Virus record (IMG/VR): IMGVR_UViG_3300044641_007081
Span: 1 to 46,488 of that record
Reading direction: 5' to 3' (one strand)
Source: a virus
DNA: 46,488 nt
Shown here: positions 43,890 through 46,488 of the stretch, piece by piece
How the letters are laid out: every line of letters begins with the position of its first letter
Numbering within the stretch: position 1 is the first letter of the stretch
Translations under genes and position numbers: made by a program
The notes under the pieces: model-generated
Told to the model about the DNA's origin: nothing
Databases searched by the model: none
The model's input: the letters and a program-made list of their open reading frames with translations, nothing else

Positions 43890-44580
43890 GACGCAACCTC
43901 CTACCAGTGCATTTTAGAAGCCAGCCTGAATAAAAGTCACGCCCACTAAGCCGATGCTGGATGTGGTGCAGCACTTCTTGGTGGCCTAGATAAACGGCGC
44001 AGTGATTCAAGCCGGTGCTGTTGATGGCCATGAGCAGTGCATCACCATGCTGCAACTCTTCGTCTTCCTCCAGTTCCCGGAAGCCGGTATCGCGCCAACA
44101 CTTGTCAAAGTACGGCGATGCCTGGAACTCGTCAGGGTTATTGCAGCGTTCCCAGTCGCGGAGCACGATGCCTTGCTCGGCGTACCAGTCGCGGGCGAGT
44201 GTCCAGCAATCATGCACACCCCACACCCATTCGCGGCCAATCAGCGGTGCCTTGTAGCCCGATGGCTTGCACTCGCCCCACTGGCCGGTTTTAGGGTTGA
44301 CGATGTACCAGGGCAGGCCGCTGGTTTCGCAGGCGGCCAAGTCCGCTGGTGATGGCTGGGCAGGTGTTGATGGATGCGAATGCACGATGGCGACGATTTC
44401 GCCTTGGTCTTCAGCATCAGCCCAGTCAGCAGGATCCAGCAGAAAGAACTGATCGGGGCTAGCTGCAAGATTGCGGCAGGGGATGTATCGCTTACGCCCT
44501 TTGATAACGACCAGCAAGCCGCAGGCCTCGCGGGGGTCTTCGGCCTGTGCGTGCTCCAGTGCCTCGTCTTGCCAGGTCAT
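43879..44580 (-). CDS. Tail assembly protein K-like (JAMM + NlpC/P60)
   Basis: 233 residues with two enzyme-like domains. JAMM metalloprotease: Glu18 in [22 protein letters not shown] with His67, His69 and Asp80. NlpC/P60: Cys125 in [11 protein letters not shown] and His in [10 protein letters not shown]. All catalytic positions are present. In lambda, K works in tail-tip assembly or murein cutting; the exact role of the peptidases is not settled. Confidence 0.9.
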   Translation of the reverse strand: MTWQDEALEHAQAEDPREACGLLVVIKGRKRYIPCRNLAASPDQFFLLDPADWADAEDQGEIVAIVHSHPSTPAQPSPADLAACETSGLPWYIVNPKTGQWGECKPSGYKAPLIGREWVWGVHDCWTLARDWYAEQGIVLRDWERCNNPDEFQASPYFDKCWRDTGFRELEEDEELQHGDALLMAINSTGLNHCAVYLGHQEVLHHIQHRLSGRDFYSGWLLKCTGRRLRHAA

Positions 44581-46034
44581 GTGGTGTAGGTGCCGATGCC
44601 CGGGAAAGAGCCAAAGGGAATGCCTGCATCCGAGCGGAAGGTGTAGGTTTGGTTAGTGGCAAAGAATGTGTAGGTGGCCGATGGAATGCCTGCAAACACG
44701 TAGAAAGTCCACGCTGCAGCTCTATTGCTTACTCCCGTATTTTGAGTCATATCAGCAACAGTACGTTTTACAACACTGCTGTTTTTTCCTGTTGTAATTA
44801 CATAGCTAACGGTTCGTACATTGGCAATTTGAGAGTATCTATTAAGGGGCATTAAACTGCTGGCCGCGTACCATCCGACGCCAAGCGACGTGCCGAGTGC
44901 ATATTGCACCGATGCACCAAAGGCAGACCCAGTGGCAGACCCAACTACGCTAAAAAACTGCGTCAAATCCACTGTGGAGCTGAGCGTAATCGTATTACCT
45001 GAAACGCCAACCACTTGGCAATTGGCCGGCAAATATGATCCGACTACTGCCATGCCAGGAGTGATGCCAGTGGCACTGGCGACAGCAATCTGCGTGTAGT
45101 TCCCTTGGATGGTTCCGGTGGTCACCACGCCCGTGCTGGCAAAAGCGTTCTGGCTCACTGTGACCTGAGTGCCAGCCACGCTTACAACAGTCGTACCAGC
45201 AGGTAGGCCGAAACCTGTAACCGGGTCGCCAGTGCTGAACGAGCTGGCTTGCGCCAACGTGAGAATGTTGCTGCCGGTTGTAACCGATCCAGTGCGGCGC
45301 TGCTGTTCAAACCGCAGTTCACAGCTACTGAGTTGCTTGCCGCAGGCATCTTGCGCCAGTGATGTGACGGGTTGGTTATTGGTGTTGAAGTATGCGTTGC
45401 CGGTGTAGCCGCATTCGGGGCCGCGATATTTCCACTGGCATACATTGCTGACGCATTGACGCTTTGGCGCACGCACACCAATCAGGTCAAAGACTGCTGC
45501 CAGCTCAAACTCGATGACATCGCGGGTTTCGATGACCTTGCGGTCGACGTAATAGATCTCGCGGGGAAATTCGGCGGTGGGGTCGGCAGTGGGATTCTCT
45601 GCTTCAAGGCCTAAGGTTTCGCCATCTTCAAGCAGAAACATGCCGCCATCTTCAAGCAGCAAGAAATCCGATGGCGGAAAATTAACGGCATCCAGATACC
45701 GCGCCAGTGTGCGGATGCGCGTAACCTTTGCGCCTTCTAGGCCATTAGGCAGCGTAAGTAGCAGTGCCGTGATGGTGCCAAAGATATTGCTGATGCGCAG
45801 CTTGGGACGCGGCAATTGCCCTTGGCCGCTGTACTCAAAGCCTTCGGCATCAATGGGAAAGCGCAAATATTCATTACCCGCCCAGACAATGTTTTGATTG
45901 CTGCCTACCTTGACGCCAGCGTGGAAGCGGTACGTTTCGTTTACGCCATGCTGCGCTGCATTAAGTTCCAGTTCAAACAGCTCAATGATTGCGCCAGGTG
46001 CAATCTCTTGTAGCGCACTAACTGGTACGGTCAC
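44577..46034 (-). CDS. Minor tail protein L-like with a large insertion
   Basis: 485 residues, about twice lambda L (about 230). The L core is clear: [34 protein letters not shown] and [14 protein letters not shown] (to 242), whose Cys bind an iron-sulfur cluster in L proteins. The expected end 'LPFGGFPG' appears only at the C-terminus as [10 protein letters not shown] (470-479). Between lies about 225 residues of repeated beta units ([39 protein letters not shown]). Bases 44625-45302 encode the insert; part of it, about 44710-44850, is clearly richer in A/T. GTG start overlapping the M-like stop. Confidence 0.88.
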   Translation of the reverse strand: MTVPVSALQEIAPGAIIELFELELNAAQHGVNETYRFHAGVKVGSNQNIVWAGNEYLRFPIDAEGFEYSGQGQLPRPKLRISNIFGTITALLLTLPNGLEGAKVTRIRTLARYLDAVNFPPSDFLLLEDGGMFLLEDGETLGLEAENPTADPTAEFPREIYYVDRKVIETRDVIEFELAAVFDLIGVRAPKRQCVSNVCQWKYRGPECGYTGNAYFNTNNQPVTSLAQDACGKQLSSCELRFEQQRRTGSVTTGSNILTLAQASSFSTGDPVTGFGLPAGTTVVSVAGTQVTVSQNAFASTGVVTTGTIQGNYTQIAVASATGITPGMAVVGSYLPANCQVVGVSGNTITLSSTVDLTQFFSVVGSATGSAFGASVQYALGTSLGVGWYAASSLMPLNRYSQIANVRTVSYVITTGKNSSVVKRTVADMTQNTGVSNRAAAWTFYVFAGIPSATYTFFATNQTYTFRSDAGIPFGSFPGIGTYTT

Positions 46035-46372
46035 GGTTCAAATACCTGCATGAAGGTAACGTCAATCTTGCTGCGCTCAAACTCAAACAGCTCTCTGGTC
46101 CAGCTAAAGCAGGTCCACTTGTAGCTGGTATTGCCATCTGGTGGCGTCCAGTCGAAGCTGGCACCATCGGCAGCACGGGCATCAAGGAATGCCTCGATGA
46201 TGTCAGCATCAGCATCGCTGACGCTAAAGGTAAGGCGCCATTCTTTCGCGTTCTGATTCAAACCAAACGTGACCCGCTGCTGGTAGCCGTCACCAAATTG
46301 CGTGGTGCGGATCTTGGGTTGGCTGGTTTTGGTAGCCGAGTACGTCGGGTCGTAGGCGGGAAAGGTAGCCAT
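46031..46372 (-). CDS. Minor tail protein M-like
   Basis: 113 residues: MATFPAYDPTYSATKTSQPK, IRTTQFGDGYQQRVTFGLNQ, NAKEWRLTFSVSDADADIIE, ending [14 protein letters not shown]. The 'FGDGYQQR…W.L.F' pattern defines lambda M-type tail tip proteins. Position between tape measure and L is exactly lambda-like. Start shares a base with the tape-measure stop. Confidence 0.92.
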   Translation of the reverse strand: MATFPAYDPTYSATKTSQPKIRTTQFGDGYQQRVTFGLNQNAKEWRLTFSVSDADADIIEAFLDARAADGASFDWTPPDGNTSYKWTCFSWTRELFEFERSKIDVTFMQVFEP

Positions 46373-46488
46373 TACGCGAGCAAGCCTCCAGGGCGCTTCT
46401 GTTTGACCAGCTCTTGCTGGATGGCGGCAGCGATCACGCGACCGAGCTGTTTGCTGTCCTCAGCATCGCCTTCTACATTACTGCCGCT
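46372..46488 (-). CDS. Tail tape measure protein (C-terminal end across the join)
   Basis: These bases encode the C-terminal end of the tape measure (…SKQLGRVIAAAIQQELV, then KQKRPGGLLA and stop). Bases 46392-46488 duplicate 1-97, so the unique part is 46372-46391. The TAA shares one base with the ATG of the next gene (TAATG at 46370-46374), which fits translational coupling to the M-like protein. The combined length, 3046 plus 20 bases, is divisible by three, so the join breaks no frame. Confidence 0.92.
   Translation of the reverse strand, partial: SGSNVEGDAEDSKQLGRVIAAAIQQELVKQKRPGGLLA
46392..46488. repeat. 97-base copy of the window start
   Basis: Identical to bases 1-97. Exact terminal overlap of an assembled circular or circularly permuted genome; less likely a true short terminal repeat, since it lies inside the tape-measure gene. 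Confidence 0.95.

Noticed and set aside
1-46488. CRISPR array or tRNA genes
   Set aside because: No regularly spaced direct repeats with spacers and no complete cloverleaf were seen; only a T-arm-like fragment at about 18440.
1-46488. Photosynthesis auxiliary genes such as psbA or psbD
   Set aside because: None is present; dCTP deaminase is the only obvious metabolic gene.

Overview
This window is an essentially complete genome of a tailed siphovirus. The last 97 bases (46392-46488) repeat bases 1-97 exactly, so the molecule closes to a circle of about 46.39 kb, and the tape-measure gene reads through the join without losing frame. The likely host is a picocyanobacterium of the Synechococcus/Cyanobium type. 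That is inferred from several protein families I recognise from cyanophages: a DUF6321-type protein, tiny Lys/Arg-rich proteins beside the terminase and tail-fibre genes, fibres of the 'ISDLAALTTPAAGDYLPVVD' type, a 'NPITPPPEL' protein, and a 'CPLGW..SG.YC' repeat protein. No host gene or tRNA is present to prove it. || Layout: (1) Leftward (minus) morphogenesis block, about 19.6 kb down to 1 and on through 46.4-35.3 kb. In transcription order: small terminase subunit, two small membrane proteins, large terminase, two tiny basic proteins, fibre-like and decoration-like proteins, DUF4055-type portal, a cassette of fibre/lectin-like adhesins, a tyrosine integrase, scaffold, major capsid protein, connectors, tail terminator, tail tube, tail-assembly chaperones G and GT (made by -1 frameshifting), tape measure. 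Across the join follow M, L, K, I and J homologues in phage lambda order, then tail fibres, candidate holin genes, a two-domain endolysin and a small conserved gene. (2) A minus-strand group at 19.7-23.8 kb: hypothetical genes, a PD-(D/E)XK nuclease, an HNH endonuclease and a single-strand DNA-binding protein. (3) A rightward (plus) block at 20.7-21.4 kb and mainly 23.9-35.3 kb: primase/helicase, many tightly overlapping small genes including zinc-ribbon, helix-turn-helix and ribbon-helix-helix proteins, dCTP deaminase, a DUF3310 protein and a family A DNA polymerase. || How the parts work together: the divergent promoter region at 23.74-23.89 kb separates SSB from primase/helicase. The 3' end of the primase/helicase gene carries two opposed sets of about 10-bp-spaced TGTCCC/GGGACA repeats, right after a predicted winged-helix domain. 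This is the best candidate replication origin, comparable in principle to the iterons inside lambda gene O. dCTP deaminase supplies dUMP precursors, the polymerase copies the genome, the terminase packages it, and the lambda-like tail module builds a long flexible tail. || Most interesting points: the origin-like array; a second candidate -1 frameshift in the lysis region that uses the lambda heptamer GGGAAAG; a large insertion that splits the conserved C-terminus of the L-like tail protein; twin NrdR-like zinc ribbons in a replication operon; an adhesin-plus-integrase cassette inside the head genes; and paired 17-codon mini-ORFs in front of two paralogous adhesins. All functions are read from sequence features and family memory; nothing was searched against a database.
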